Part shown: piece after piece, positions 10,156 through 19,938 of the stretch
Position numbering within the stretch: position 1 is the stretch's first letter
Layout: the number at the start of each line of letters is the position of its first letter
NCBI RefSeq assembly: GCF_002994745.2
Contig: NC_037094.1
Location: 21,987,001 to 22,051,000, forward strand
Direction: 5' to 3'
Source: Rosa chinensis
Lineage: Eukaryota; Streptophyta; Magnoliopsida; Rosales; Rosaceae
DNA: 64,000 nucleotides
The notes under the pieces: generated by a model
Databases searched by the model: none
Told to the model about the DNA's origin: nothing
The model's input: only the letters and a program-made list of their open reading frames with translations
Program-made: the position numbers and the translations under genes

Positions 10156-10430
10156 AGCTTTGTATGCATCGTGAAATAATACGCTAACTGAGGCCCCGTG
10201 TCCACGAGCACCCGGGACATTATATAATGGTCCATTTGGAGCGTGATTAGGAAGGGATCATCATGGGGCATCCTTAGGTCGGCCTCCTCCTCCTGCAGGA
10301 ATGTCACCGATGTCCATCCGGTGCCACCGTCTTGCTGCGGAGCCTTGTGGAAGTTGAAAACTTCCGGACGGCCGAAACTAGAATTTCGTTTCCTCCCCTG
10401 GGGGGGGCAACTCTTTCGGGCCCCCACCAT
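10152..10430 (-). pseudogene. Gypsy protease segment, frameshifted
   Basis: This short frame lies between gag and pol and holds the protease active site VLVDTG. Immediately after the DTG the frame goes wrong and hits a stop. The continuation of the protease (leading to the NRGRSKL start of the pol frame) is found one base out of register. A single-base deletion in the G/C run next to the DTG codons (about 10191-10196 on plus) explains this. Gag ends in a third frame at 10378 beside a run of seven C residues (minus), so the gag-protease join is either a frameshift signal or a second indel. Confidence 0.8.
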
Positions 10431-12138
10431 GGATCGTGAAGATCTGGCCGTACACGTCTACAGCTCCTATCTCCTTAGCAGGTAGGTATCGTTGAAGCTT
10501 GCCCCTCTGGATGAGGGACTCGATTGTATTTTTTAAAGCAACGCAGAGATTGGTATTATGTCCGGCATCTTTATGATAAGTGCAGAACTTTCCGGTATCC
10601 TGCTGGGTAAGTTTACTCTTCGGGAATTTCCTTGGGGGTGGTCCCGGTATCTCATCCTTGTTTTCATTCCAAATAGTCTCGTATGAAGCGTTGAGGATTG
10701 TGAACACCTCATACAGGGGTGGTGGTGGTGTCCGTGGGGCCTGCTGTGACCTCGGCTCCCGGTGAGGGTGGGTGGTCCCGTAACTGTTTGACCTGAACGA
10801 GGACTCTTTGCCTCTTTTGTTCGAGGTATGGGGTGACCTGTCATGGCTATGGACCCACTCCCTCTTTCGTGTTTCATCCCTGACAGTCGAGGTCGGTGAG
10901 GAGAATCTTAGCTCCGGTCTGGGGTTGTCCCCGTAAGTCTCGAATTCGGCCTGGGCGTGTCTGATGGCAGTGGCCATCAGCTCGTCGTAGCTAGCTGGAG
11001 GATTATGGTTGATCCCGTAGAGAAATTCTCCGCGCCTTAAGCCCCTGCTGAAAGCCAGCTCAGCCAGTTCCTTATTAAGGTCCCGGCACTTAGCGGTAGC
11101 CGCCTGCCATCGATTTACAAAAGACTTCAAAGTTTCATCTTCCCCCTGCTGAACTTTTAACAGGCCATTTGGTGTGTGTATCTCATCGGTGCGTAAGATG
11201 AATCGAGCGACAAATTTGTCAGCCAGCTCCTTAAAATTCCCTACAGAACCGACCGGCAGTTCGTAGAACCAACTCAAAGCCTCCCCTAACAAGGTCTCCT
11301 GGAACATATTACAACACACTTCATCCGTATATCCCTTGGCGCTTGTTTGTGATCGGAAAGCCTGGAGATGCTGGTAGGGGTCTCCAATTCCCGTATAGTC
11401 AATCTTCAATGGTTTAGATGTATTCGTTCGAATGGCTCCTCTAACCTGTTGGGTGAAAGGCCCCGGGCGGTCCTCGTAACTGTTCATAGCTCTCCAGGTG
11501 TCTCTATTTTCTGTGGCCTGTACCCTTGCCTGCAGGGCATGTAAGGAGTTGCTCATTTGTACGAGTAAAGCCGTGTTTGCGTCGGTTACCGGTGGGATAT
11601 TGTGAACTGGTTGCGGTAACGGTGGTGGTGGTAGATGCCTCAAGCTTTCCGGGAATAAGTCTACCGGTACCTGGATTATCCGATGGCCGCCCTCCGCAGA
11701 AGGTGCTGGGGCGGTGCTGGGGCCTCCTGTTGTTGGTGCAGTGTTCACACCTGTTGCTAGTGAGGATGCTCTAGCCAGGGCCTGGGTGAGTGCCTCGTTG
11801 TGCTGGTGCCTCCTATCCAGTGCTCGGGCCAGCGCTGTGTTTTCATCTTCCAAATCCTGCATTCTCTGTTGTGCAAGGCGGTTTGTTTCCCTATCGGTAC
11901 TCCTTTGTTCCCGATCGATCCGGGATTGTTCCCTGAAGGCTGCGATCTCAGCTCGCATAGAATCCATCTCCGATACCGGAGTCACTTCTTCCGGGACTAT
12001 GGGGTCCAAGGATCCGAGACCATGCATTGATCCTTGAACACTTGGCGCTTCTGCTGAAGAAGTTCCCGGAGTGAATATCAGTGCCCGGGCGACACTTCTA
12101 CCCTCTCCTGCCGCTTCTGGCTCATCCATGACACGCAT
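10378..12138 (-). CDS. gag: Gypsy gag polyprotein
   Basis: The frame has about 586 codons from the first real ATG at 12138 (MRVMDEPEAAGEG), which lies 22 bases inside the 5' LTR edge. An earlier open stretch up to 12159 lacks an ATG and overlaps the primer-site region. Residues about 50-160 are coiled-coil-like and Q/A-rich. The retrotransposon gag capsid domain follows (SKPLKIDYTGIGDPYQHL ... ALSWFYELP ... FVARF ... LKSFVNRW). The C-terminal part is basic and contains a CCHC-like remnant (CTYHKDAGHNTNLC, with H in place of the second C). It forms the virus-like particle in Ty3/gypsy elements. It is uninterrupted, supporting a recent insertion. Confidence 0.9.
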   Translation of the reverse strand: MRVMDEPEAAGEGRSVARALIFTPGTSSAEAPSVQGSMHGLGSLDPIVPEEVTPVSEMDSMRAEIAAFREQSRIDREQRSTDRETNRLAQQRMQDLEDENTALARALDRRHQHNEALTQALARASSLATGVNTAPTTGGPSTAPAPSAEGGHRIIQVPVDLFPESLRHLPPPPLPQPVHNIPPVTDANTALLVQMSNSLHALQARVQATENRDTWRAMNSYEDRPGPFTQQVRGAIRTNTSKPLKIDYTGIGDPYQHLQAFRSQTSAKGYTDEVCCNMFQETLLGEALSWFYELPVGSVGNFKELADKFVARFILRTDEIHTPNGLLKVQQGEDETLKSFVNRWQAATAKCRDLNKELAELAFSRGLRRGEFLYGINHNPPASYDELMATAIRHAQAEFETYGDNPRPELRFSSPTSTVRDETRKREWVHSHDRSPHTSNKRGKESSFRSNSYGTTHPHREPRSQQAPRTPPPPLYEVFTILNASYETIWNENKDEIPGPPPRKFPKSKLTQQDTGKFCTYHKDAGHNTNLCVALKNTIESLIQRGKLQRYLPAKEIGAVDVYGQIFTIHGGGPKELPPPGEETKF

Positions 12139-12159
12139 TCCCCCTATCTGGCTTGCCAA

Positions 12160-12638
12160 TGTTTCTGGTGGCTTTCTCCGGGTACCTCACACAGAATGCT
12201 ATACCGTCTGGGGCACCGATCAACTCCTAAATCCTGTATCAAGAACACAACGTCAGAGGGATAAACCGTACCGGACGGTTTATACTTCTCCGATGTCTGA
12301 GTGAGAAACTAATAGACGTAGAGATCAAATTGTGTATAAAGGAGTTATTCCCCGTGAAAGGTGGTTGTGCTAATGTCTTTATACTCAAGCATGGGAAGGG
12401 AGTCTCCCCTATCCTCGATGTGGGACACAGGTTGTTCTTCTGATGCCATATCAGCCCTCTTGTTGTGTAAATAGATGGGCTGTGCTGGCCTTACCCCGGG
12501 CCCTGGGTGCCCAGGGTGGCATCCCATGTGAGGCCCGCCATGGTGGGTCGTGAACCCGGCCCATGGCGTAGTACCTGGGAGTACCGATAGGGCTCAGAGG
12601 CTAGTGCTAAACCTAGTTGAGACTCCCCAGTATGTACA
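12160..12638 (-). repeat. 5' LTR of the gypsy element
   Basis: This is the 479-bp copy paired with 1741-2219. It carries the element promoter on the minus strand. Next to its inner edge the minus strand reads TTGGCAAGCCAGATAGGGGG before the gag ATG; this is where the tRNA primer site must lie, but I cannot name the tRNA. Confidence 0.95.
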
Positions 12639-12643
12639 GGTTT

Positions 12644-15230
12644 CATTACCCTTTTATGAGCATTGTGTCACTAGTAAGAAGCACAGATTAAAGTTCAGCA
12701 GTTCTAATGCTAGAAGCAAAGTTATCTTAGAACTTATCCATTCCGATGTTTGGCAAGCACCAGTTCTATCCTTAGGAGGTCCAAGATACTTTGTATCTTT
12801 TATTGACGATTAGTCCAGGAGATGTTGGGTGTATCCAATCAAAGCGAAGGCGGACGTGTTCCCAGTTTTCAAAGTATTCAAAGCACGTGTAGAGCTTGAA
12901 TCTGAAAAGAAGATCAAGTGTTTGAGGACGGACAATGGAGGAGAATATACCAGTAATGAATTTGATAACTTCTGTAAACAAGAAGGTATCAAGAGGCAGT
13001 TCACTGTGGCATACGCTCCATAACAAAATGGAGTAGCAGAGCGGATAAACAGAACCTTGTTAGAACGAACAAGAGCGATGTTGAGGACTGCAGAGATGGC
13101 CAAGTCATTTTGGGCTTTAGTCCAAGTCATTTTGGGCAGAAGCAGTAAAGACCGCCTGCTAAGTGATCAATCGGTCACCATCAACCGCAATTGATCTGAA
13201 GACGCAAATGGAGATGTGGACTGGTAAGCTAGCTGATTATTCTCGCTTACATACATTCGGAAGTCCTGTGTACATTATGTACAACGCCCAAGAAACATCA
13301 AAATTGGATCCAAAATCCAGAAAATGCATTTTCTTAGGGTATGCTGATGGAGTTAAGGGGTACCGCCTGTGGGATCCCACTGCCCACAAGGTGATAATCA
13401 ACAGAGATGTAATATTTATAGAAGACAAGGTACAAGGAAAAGAAAATGACAGCACTTCAAAAGAGAAACCAGAGACTATTACAGTTCAAGTTGAAGATAA
13501 ACAAGAACAAGAAGTTCCAGATTCTTTTGAAGTGACACTAGAGCACGAAGAACAAGAACAAGTTGAGTTTGCAACTCCACGAGTTCGACGGTCAACTCGA
13601 GAAAGAAGAGAACCAACTTGGCACTCAGAATACATTATAGAGGGGAATGTTGCATACTATCTACTAACAGAGGATGGAGAGCAATCAACTTTCCATGAGG
13701 CTACAAAAGGTCAAGAAGCTTCTTTGTGGATGACAGCAATGCAAGAAGAGATTGAAGCCCTCCATAAAAATAAGATGTGGGATCCTATTCTGCTACCAGA
13801 AGGAAGGAAGGCCATTGGAAACAAATGGGTCTACAAGATCAAACGAGATGGCAATGACCAAGTGGAGCAGTATCGTGCTAGATTGGTGGTGAAAGGGTTC
13901 GCTCAGAAAGAAGGTATTAACTTCAACAAAACATTCTCTCCTGTTGTTCGACTCACAACAGTTCGAGTAGTCCTGGCGATGTGTGCTACATTTGACTTGT
14001 GCTTAGAGCAGTTAGATGTGAAAACTGTGTTTCTTCATGGAGAACTTGAAGAAGATATTTACATGCTCCAACCAGATGGATTTAAAGAAAAAGAGAACTT
14101 GGTTTGCAGGTTGAACAAATCTCTGTACGGTCTCAAACAGGTGCCGAGATGTTGGTATAAGAGATTTGATTCCTTCATCATGAGCCTTGGATACAGCAGA
14201 CTCAGTCCAGATCCTTGTGCTTACTACAAGAGATTTGGTGATGGTGATTTCATTATTCTGTTATTGTATGTTGACGACATGTTGGTAGCAGGCCCCAACA
14301 AAGATCGTATTAAAGAATTGAAGGCACAGTTGGCTAGAGAGTTTGAAATGAAGGACTTGGGACCAGCAAACAAGATTCTAGGGATGCAAATTTACCGAGA
14401 CAGAAATAGTAGGAAGATTTGGCTCTTTCAGAAAAACTAGTTAAAGAAAATCTTGTGTCGCTTCAACATGCAAGATTGTGAGTCAATCTCTACCCCTCTT
14501 CCTATTAATTTCAAGTTATCCTCAAGTATGAGCCCTAGCAACGAAGCAGAGAGGATGGAAATGTCTCGAGTATCGTATGCATCAGCAGTGGGTAGTTTAA
14601 TGTTCGCTATGGTTTGCACAAGACCAGACATTGCACAAGTAATGGGAGCGGTTAGTCGATACATGGAGAATCCTGGTAGAGAGCATTGGAATGCTATGAA
14701 GAGGATCTTGAGATATGTCAAGGGTACCTTAAATGCTGCGTTATGTTATGGAGGATCAGATTTTATTGTTAGAGGCTATGTTGATACAGATTTTGCAAGT
14801 GATCTTGATAAGAGTAAGTCCACCATAGGTTATGTGTTTACTCTTGCTGGAGGGGCTGTAAGCTGGGTTTCGAAACTGCAGTCTATTGTGACTACTTCTA
14901 CTATAGAGGCAGAATACATCGCAGCTACAGAAGCTAGCAAAGAGGCAATATGATTGCAAATGCTATTGGAGGAGCTCGAACACAAACAAGAGAAGATTGC
15001 TCTATTTTGTGATAGTCAGAGCACTTTGCACTTGGCAAAGAATCCAGCATTTCACTCAAGGACAAAGCACATAAGAGTTCAATATCACTTCGTTCGTGAG
15101 AAGGTGGAAGAAGGAAGTGTGGATATATAGAAAATCCATATGAATGACAACCTAGGAGATGTTCTAACAAAGCCGATCAACAATGACAAGTTTATTTGGT
15201 GTCGATACTCTACTGGCCTATTAGAAACAT
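12644..15230 (+). pseudogene. Copia A integrase (rest), reverse transcriptase and RNase H
   Basis: Copia coding sequence resumes directly after the GGTTT duplication. Integrase: CEHCVTSKKHR zinc site, HSDVWQAP and FVSFIDD core, TDNGGEYTSNEF, then QNGVAERINRTL. Reverse transcriptase is best read at 13163-14440 (WVYKIKRDG, LDVKTVFLHGEL, YVDDMLVAG). RNase H follows from 14453 (GYVDTDFASDLDKSKST, EAEYIAATEA, LTKPI). It is broken by stops at 12811, 13021, 14438 and 14951 and by a 22-bp duplication at 13100-13143 that shifts the frame. Most stops look like C-to-T or G-to-A transitions, as expected from decay of methylated cytosine. Confidence 0.9.
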
Positions 15231-15297
15231 AAGCAGTGTGGACATGGCAAAGTAGAAAGGATAGAAGAATTGCAAAAGTGACTTTAAGTGGGAGATA

Positions 15298-15889
15298 TGT
15301 GGAAGTAAAGCCACTTGTGCATCTTACTTCATGCTTAAGTTCTTGATAAGCATGGTGTTTTTGATAAGTCAAAGATTGTGACTTACTTCATGCTTAAGTT
15401 GTTGATAGGTCAAAGATTATGACTTACTTCATACTTAAGTTGTTGATAGGTCAAAGATTGTGGCTACTTTCCAACATATGATAGTTGTAAAGATTGCATT
15501 TACAACTCATACATAGCTAAGTTTCTTAAGCTTTAAGAAGCTAGTTGTAACCTCCTCTATCTAGTATAAATAGAGGACTTGAGTTATAGAGTTGGAATCC
15601 CATGTTGTGGTGAGTGAAAACAAAGAGAGAGATGGAGTAGAGTTTAGAGAGAGAAAATGGAGATTTCTCCTAAAACTCAAGTGTCTTTTCTTTGTTAGTG
15701 TGTATTTCCTCCTGTTATAAGAGAGAAGGTATTCTCAATTGTGCTCTCCTTATTCCAGTAGAGAAACCGTTGTATTCTTTTGCTATAGTAAAATCCTTCT
15801 ACAATTTGCCTATCATCTTGTGCTTCACTCATTTTCATAGTTTCTACTTCAGTTGTAATTGGGTGCCCCGTACCACAACGTTCCTAACA
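15298..15889 (+). repeat. Complete 3' LTR of copia element A
   Basis: This 592-bp LTR runs from TGTGGAAGTAAAG to CCTAACA. It follows the purine-rich tract AAGTGGGAGAT. Its U3 part holds a 41-bp direct repeat (units near 15380 and 15421, plus a diverged third near 15322). Such tandem motifs are known as enhancer units in Tnt1-type elements. Confidence 0.9.
15565..15572 (+). promoter_or_regulatory. TATA box of the copia A LTR
   Basis: TATAAATA lies inside the 3' LTR downstream of the 41-bp repeats and about 80 bases before the purine-rich leader. It is placed as expected for the retrotransposon promoter. In this copy it could drive transcription rightwards into flanking DNA. Confidence 0.6.
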
Positions 15890-16624
15890 TGCAACACCAT
15901 GACTGTTAATTCTATCTGTCCACAATAACACAAAGAAACTCAGGAAGGGCCTTTAAGTTCTTCTAAGTATTATATTGCTTGTTATTTTCTATCGTGAAAT
16001 GTTTGTTAAATTCTCAGACTGGTTCAGATTAAACATATTCTTGTATTTCTATATGTGAACAAAATATACAACTTTTCTGCGAGTCCTACAGATTGACTTC
16101 TAAAAAGCATCCTAGCTCATCAATGTCTGTCTTTTATATCACCTGAACCAAAGAGTGCATATTATTCACTATTTTCAAAGTTTGTCAAGTATACCACATT
16201 TATATAGTACAATCCTTAGGTTTTAAATCAAACTAACAATGTAAAGATTAACATGGAAATAAATATATGTCTGTCCTTCCAGTACATAAATAAAAACAAG
16301 TGACACAGAAAAGGGGGGAGGAAAAACCAAATGTCTACAATTGTCAACCCAAGTAAGCAAAATATCTGCAGATTCTTAGAAGATAGAAATAACCCTGAAT
16401 TGGAAAATCTTGAAGACTCACAAAAATCTCGATTCTTGCATTTTGAAACTTGAAGTTGAAAAGCAGCAGCGGTTCAAGTTGTTGCTTCAAACCACTCTAA
16501 AAGAACGCATCTGAGTGAAATTTGCTTCAGCTAATGCACCTTGAGATAGAGCAGAAGCAAAATTGTACATGACATTATATGATGATGCAGTAATGAGGTA
16601 TCAAATTCTAATGCAGTAACGATC
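15890..16624. other. Non-coding flank of copia A
   Basis: This is AT-rich and I see no gene. Part near 16560-16625 (GTACATGACATTATATG..., TCTAATGCAGTAACGATCAAG) resembles 21690-21755, so this may be one arm of an old duplication around the resistance-gene cluster. Confidence 0.5.
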
Positions 16625-16640
16625 AAGATAGATCTGCCCC

Positions 16641-18246
16641 CTCTTCCCTAGCCGTGCAATTGATCGAGCTCGAAAAGAAGATGGCGGCCGTGTCTCCTTT
16701 TTCAGAGGAGGCCATGGTGAGTCTGGTTGGTGGAGAGGATGCTGTCAACGATTCGTTTTTCTATCTCTGTGGCCGACTTCTGTCCAAGAAGGAGGTGGTG
16801 CTTCCGTCATTCTCGGCAGCGATCTCCAATATTTGGGAAGTGAAGGAGAGAGTTTTGATCCGGCAAGAGGAGGAGGACATCCTTGTCTTCCAATTTAAGG
16901 AGATGGAGGTGAAGAATCGAATACTCTCTGGGGGTCCTTGGTTCTATAACAACTCCATGTTGTTGTTGGCAGACTATGACGGAATCTCTGCCCTCGATAC
17001 GGCGCCGCTGCATCTCCTTGAGGTGTGGGTGGATGTGAAAGGGTTACGGATTGCGATGCGAAATGAGAAAGCTCTTACCCTAATCGGACCGGCTTTGGGG
17101 GACTTCGTGCGGGTTGACCAAGGAGCGATGCTGAGAAAGGATCCTGTCCAGAGGATCCGTGTGATTCAAGATGTCCGCCGAAGGATATGGCCGCGACGGA
17201 TGTTTGAGTTTTCACCGGTTGTTTCGGTGACGGTGGAGCTGCAATATGAGAAATGTCATGGGCTGTGTGCGGCTTGTGGTTTCTTCGGCCATGAGGGTGG
17301 TTCTTGTGACAGGAGGCTGGCGGAGGAGGCGCCCTTGTTGGTGGTGCCGGGCCGAGGTGACTTGAACTGTGGTCTAGACTCTGCACCCAGATCGGAAGCG
17401 TCTGTGGCGGCGGTCGTGGGGCCAGAGGTGCTCTTTAAGGCGTTGACGGAGCTGGGTTTTGTGACTGCGGGGGCTGGAGAGGCTGTGGTGGCTGAGGGTG
17501 GACCGGCGTCGGGGGCTGCAAGCAGTGCAGCTGCAGTTCTGGAAAAACCTGCGGGAAACCCTAATTTTGAATTAGGGTTGACCGCAGGTTTGACTAGGAT
17601 GCAATCTGGGCTACAGTCTTTTGGGCCGGATGAGGGGTCTAATGGGCTTTCTGTTGGGCTTGCTGCTGGGAAAAACCCAAAATTGGGTTTGGGTGTGAGA
17701 AAGAAGGTGTTTAAACCTAGTTTGGCATTTATACCTCCGGAATTTCACCTTGGTGAGTTGGTGGAGGTTCCAATTTCGATGGGGACAGCTCAAAAGAAGA
17801 AGGGTCGTCCGTATGTACGCCGAGCAAAACGTATGTTATCTCCAAAAGCGGAAGGTAATAAAGCAGGTGTGGATTTATGCTCCAACTCGAATGAGAAAGA
17901 GCTATTTCTTGGTTAATTCTTCTGGCTAGGGGTTTGAGCCTGTGTGAGGATGTTTAAGTTTCTATGAGTCTTCTATGACGTTTCTAGTTCATTCCTTGTA
18001 CCACAATTGCGTGATTGACAAGGGAGGGCTAGTTGAATGTTTTCTTTCCGTACGAGGCGAAGCTTGGTCATTCTTGGATAGGCTGGCTTAATTGTGAGCT
18101 TCCCAATGACGTTAATTAGTTTGCTTTAGCTTGGATAGGTTTTCCCGGATTTTCTTGCCGGAATTCTTATGTAAGTTTGTAAGCTATGGCCTATTGGCTG
18201 TTGATTATTGAATAAAAATCAACTTCTATTCAAAAAAAAAAAAAAA
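16641..18246 (+). mobile_element. ORF1-only LINE-like retroposon with poly(A) and target duplication
   Basis: The unit is flanked by AAGATAGATCTGCCCC (16625-16640 and 18247-18262, the first A shared with the tail). It has a complete ORF, a short 3' untranslated part with AATAAA (about 18212) and a terminal A-run at 18232-18248. These are signs of target-primed reverse transcription. It has no endonuclease/RT frame: the sequence passes from ORF1 to the 3' end in about 330 bases. So it is a non-autonomous derivative of a LINE, or a retroposed gene of the same protein family. Confidence 0.85.
16681..17916 (+). CDS. LINE ORF1-type protein with DUF4283 and CCHC knuckle
   Basis: The frame has 411 codons from ATG 16681; upstream in-frame codons to 16654 lack ATG. 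Residues about 20-165 match the DUF4283 pattern of plant L1-type ORF1 proteins (ILSGGPWFYNN..., LEVWVDVKGL, GDFVRVD). A zinc knuckle CAACGFFGHEGGSC (CX2CX4HX4C) lies near residue 198. The rest is low-complexity, rich in G, A and P, with a basic patch (KKKGRPYVRRAKR) near 375. DUF4283 proteins bind nucleic acid and in LINEs form the RNP. The frame has no stops, unlike most transposon genes here, which fits a recent insertion. Confidence 0.85.
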   Translation: MAAVSPFSEEAMVSLVGGEDAVNDSFFYLCGRLLSKKEVVLPSFSAAISNIWEVKERVLIRQEEEDILVFQFKEMEVKNRILSGGPWFYNNSMLLLADYDGISALDTAPLHLLEVWVDVKGLRIAMRNEKALTLIGPALGDFVRVDQGAMLRKDPVQRIRVIQDVRRRIWPRRMFEFSPVVSVTVELQYEKCHGLCAACGFFGHEGGSCDRRLAEEAPLLVVPGRGDLNCGLDSAPRSEASVAAVVGPEVLFKALTELGFVTAGAGEAVVAEGGPASGAASSAAAVLEKPAGNPNFELGLTAGLTRMQSGLQSFGPDEGSNGLSVGLAAGKNPKLGLGVRKKVFKPSLAFIPPEFHLGELVEVPISMGTAQKKKGRPYVRRAKRMLSPKAEGNKAGVDLCSNSNEKELFLG

Positions 18247-18526
18247 AAGATAGATCTGCCCCTTTCTGATCTGAATGCGGACTACAACAAAGCATGTCAC
18301 AGGGTGGTGAAACAGTAGTTGGGATTCAATTGAAGCAGACATGGGCTGGGATTTGTTCTGGGAATTTGGCTGCAAAATTGAGATACTCAATGTAATTAAG
18401 ATAATGGCAAAGTTGAGATACTTGAGACCACAATGTATAGATCTTTAAATTGAGGATAGTCCAATACTTCTAACTGTTTTCTAAAATTACAGAGGAATAT
18501 GATCAAATAAACCTAAATATAAACTT

Positions 18527-19688
18527 GGATGAATTTCAGTTTACCCCCCTGACGTTTGGGGGTGTCATCATTTCACCCCCTCTACTTTCAATTTTGAATT
18601 TTTACCCCCTAAACTTTCCAATTTCAATCAGCCGTGTCCAATTTCTACTATTCCGTCCAAATTGGACGTTAAGTTTGACACTTGAGGGCTAAAATGGTCA
18701 TTTCAACATAAAAAAATAAAAAAATATTATTTTTTTTTCTGTTCCTTCAGTTTTTTTTTTTTTTTCCTGTTGCTTTGTTTTTTTTTCTTCGTTTTTTTTT
18801 TTTTTTTTGTCTTCAACTTATACGCCACAAGTTATAATAGGTTTATAAAAACAAAAAAATACTCTAGGTGGTTGAAAGCCGCTCGTTGGTCTACGATATT
18901 TGTAATATATCTCCGATAAAATGAAGAATTTTAGAATATATCCCCAATAAAGTGAAGAAATATTTGTAAAAACTAATTTTACACTTTATCTGTAAATAAA
19001 TATATGTATATCCCCAATAAAGTGAAGAAATATCTGTGTAAAATCATTTTTGGTCTACGATATTTGTGATATATCTCCAATAAATTGAAGTATTTTAGGA
19101 TATATCCCCAATAAAGTGAAGAAATATCTGTAAAAAATGATTTTATACTTTATCTGTAAATATCTGTATATCCCCAATAAAGTGAAGAAATATCTGTGTA
19201 AAATCATTTTTTAGAGATATTTATTTATAGATAAAGTGTAAAATTATTTTTTACAGATATTTCTTCACTTTATTGGGGATATATCCTAAATTCTTCACTT
19301 TATCGGAGATATGTCACAAATATCGTAGACCAGTGAGCAACTTTCAACCACCTAGAGTATTTTTTTTGTTTTTATAAACCTATTATAACTTGTGGTGTAT
19401 AGGTTGAAGACAAAATAAAAAATAAAATAAAAAAACGAAGAAACAGAAGAAGAAAAAAAAAACTAAAAAACAGAAAATAAAAAAAAAGTATTTTTTTATT
19501 TTTTTTATGTTGAAATGACCATTTTAGCCCTCAAGGGTCAAACTTAACGTCCAATCTGGACGGAATAGTAGAAATTGGACACGGCTGATTGAAATTAGAA
19601 AGTTTAGGGGGTAAAAATTCAAAATTGAAAGTAAAGGGGGTGAAATGATGACACCCCCAAACCTCAGGGGGTAAACTGAAATTAATCC
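18527..19688. mobile_element. Long-TIR Mutator-type hairpin element with 9-bp target duplication
   Basis: It is bounded by TATAAACTT (18518-18526 and 19689-19697), the 9-bp duplication size typical of Mutator-like elements. Ends are GGATGAATTTCAGTTT and the inverted GGATTAATTTCAGTTT. The two arms pair over almost their whole length (outer 360 bases plus inner part, well above 90% matching by eye), so a transcript would fold into a giant hairpin. The left arm has a 164-bp tandem duplication (18888-19051 and 19052-19215) absent from the right arm. There is no coding sequence, so it must have been mobilised by another element. Confidence 0.85.
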
Positions 19689-19820
19689 TATAAACTTTAA
19701 TGCGTTATGCACAATTATTTTGAAACTGAATAGTTTTAATACTTCCTCTAAGTTAAATGAAAAAGGAAAAAGGAAAGGTATTTATTCTAAGAGGATTATA
19801 CACATACCCTTACCCATTAA

Positions 19821-19938
19821 TCAGTTTTGATGAATAGAAATACTTGTTGGAAAGAGCCTAATCCTGCAGCAGCCTCTAAAGAGACTCATGCCACCTGCCT
19901 TATGACCGAAAACCCTCATCAACCACCACTTATGATCA
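19821..19938 (-). pseudogene. Last-exon fragment resembling homocysteine S-methyltransferase (copy A)
   Basis: After an acceptor-like CTGTTGCAG the minus strand reads open for 118 bases with AGGMSLFRGCCRI, comparable to the conserved C-terminal AGASLFGGCC motif whose cysteines bind zinc in HMT enzymes. The following residues have diverged. No other HMT exons are visible nearby, so this is an orphan relic. The similarity is short and rests on copy C at 26471-26614. Confidence 0.5.

Larger units (their letters stand above)
1741..12638 (-). mobile_element. Ty3/gypsy element, Tat lineage, nested in copia A integrase
   Basis: This is a complete 10.9-kb element on the minus strand: 5' LTR 12160-12638, gag, protease, RT, RNase H, a second (archaeal-type) RNase H, integrase, a long 3' region, polypurine tract and 3' LTR 1741-2219. 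It is bounded by the 5-bp duplication GGTTT (1736-1740 and 12639-12643). Integrase after RT makes it Ty3/gypsy; the second RNase H domain is the hallmark of the Tat (Retand/Ogre-like) group. The LTRs are 479 bp each and differ at 6 positions by my count (about 1.3%), so insertion is recent. The 3' region also carries an antisense gene and a 66-bp repeat array. Confidence 0.95.
219..15889 (+). mobile_element. Ty1/copia element A (Tork/Tnt1-like), split by a gypsy insertion
   Basis: The order is LTR remnant, primer site, gag, protease, integrase, reverse transcriptase, RNase H, polypurine tract (TTTAAGTGGGAGATA before 15298) and full 3' LTR. That order, with integrase before RT, defines Ty1/copia. 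The gag start and the RNase H wording (SKSTIGYVFTLAGG) resemble the Tork/Tnt1 lineage. The body is interrupted at 1740 by a 10.9-kb gypsy element and resumes at 12644. Several stops, a frameshift near 1450-1500 and a 22-bp duplication near 13100 show it is dead. Confidence 0.9.
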
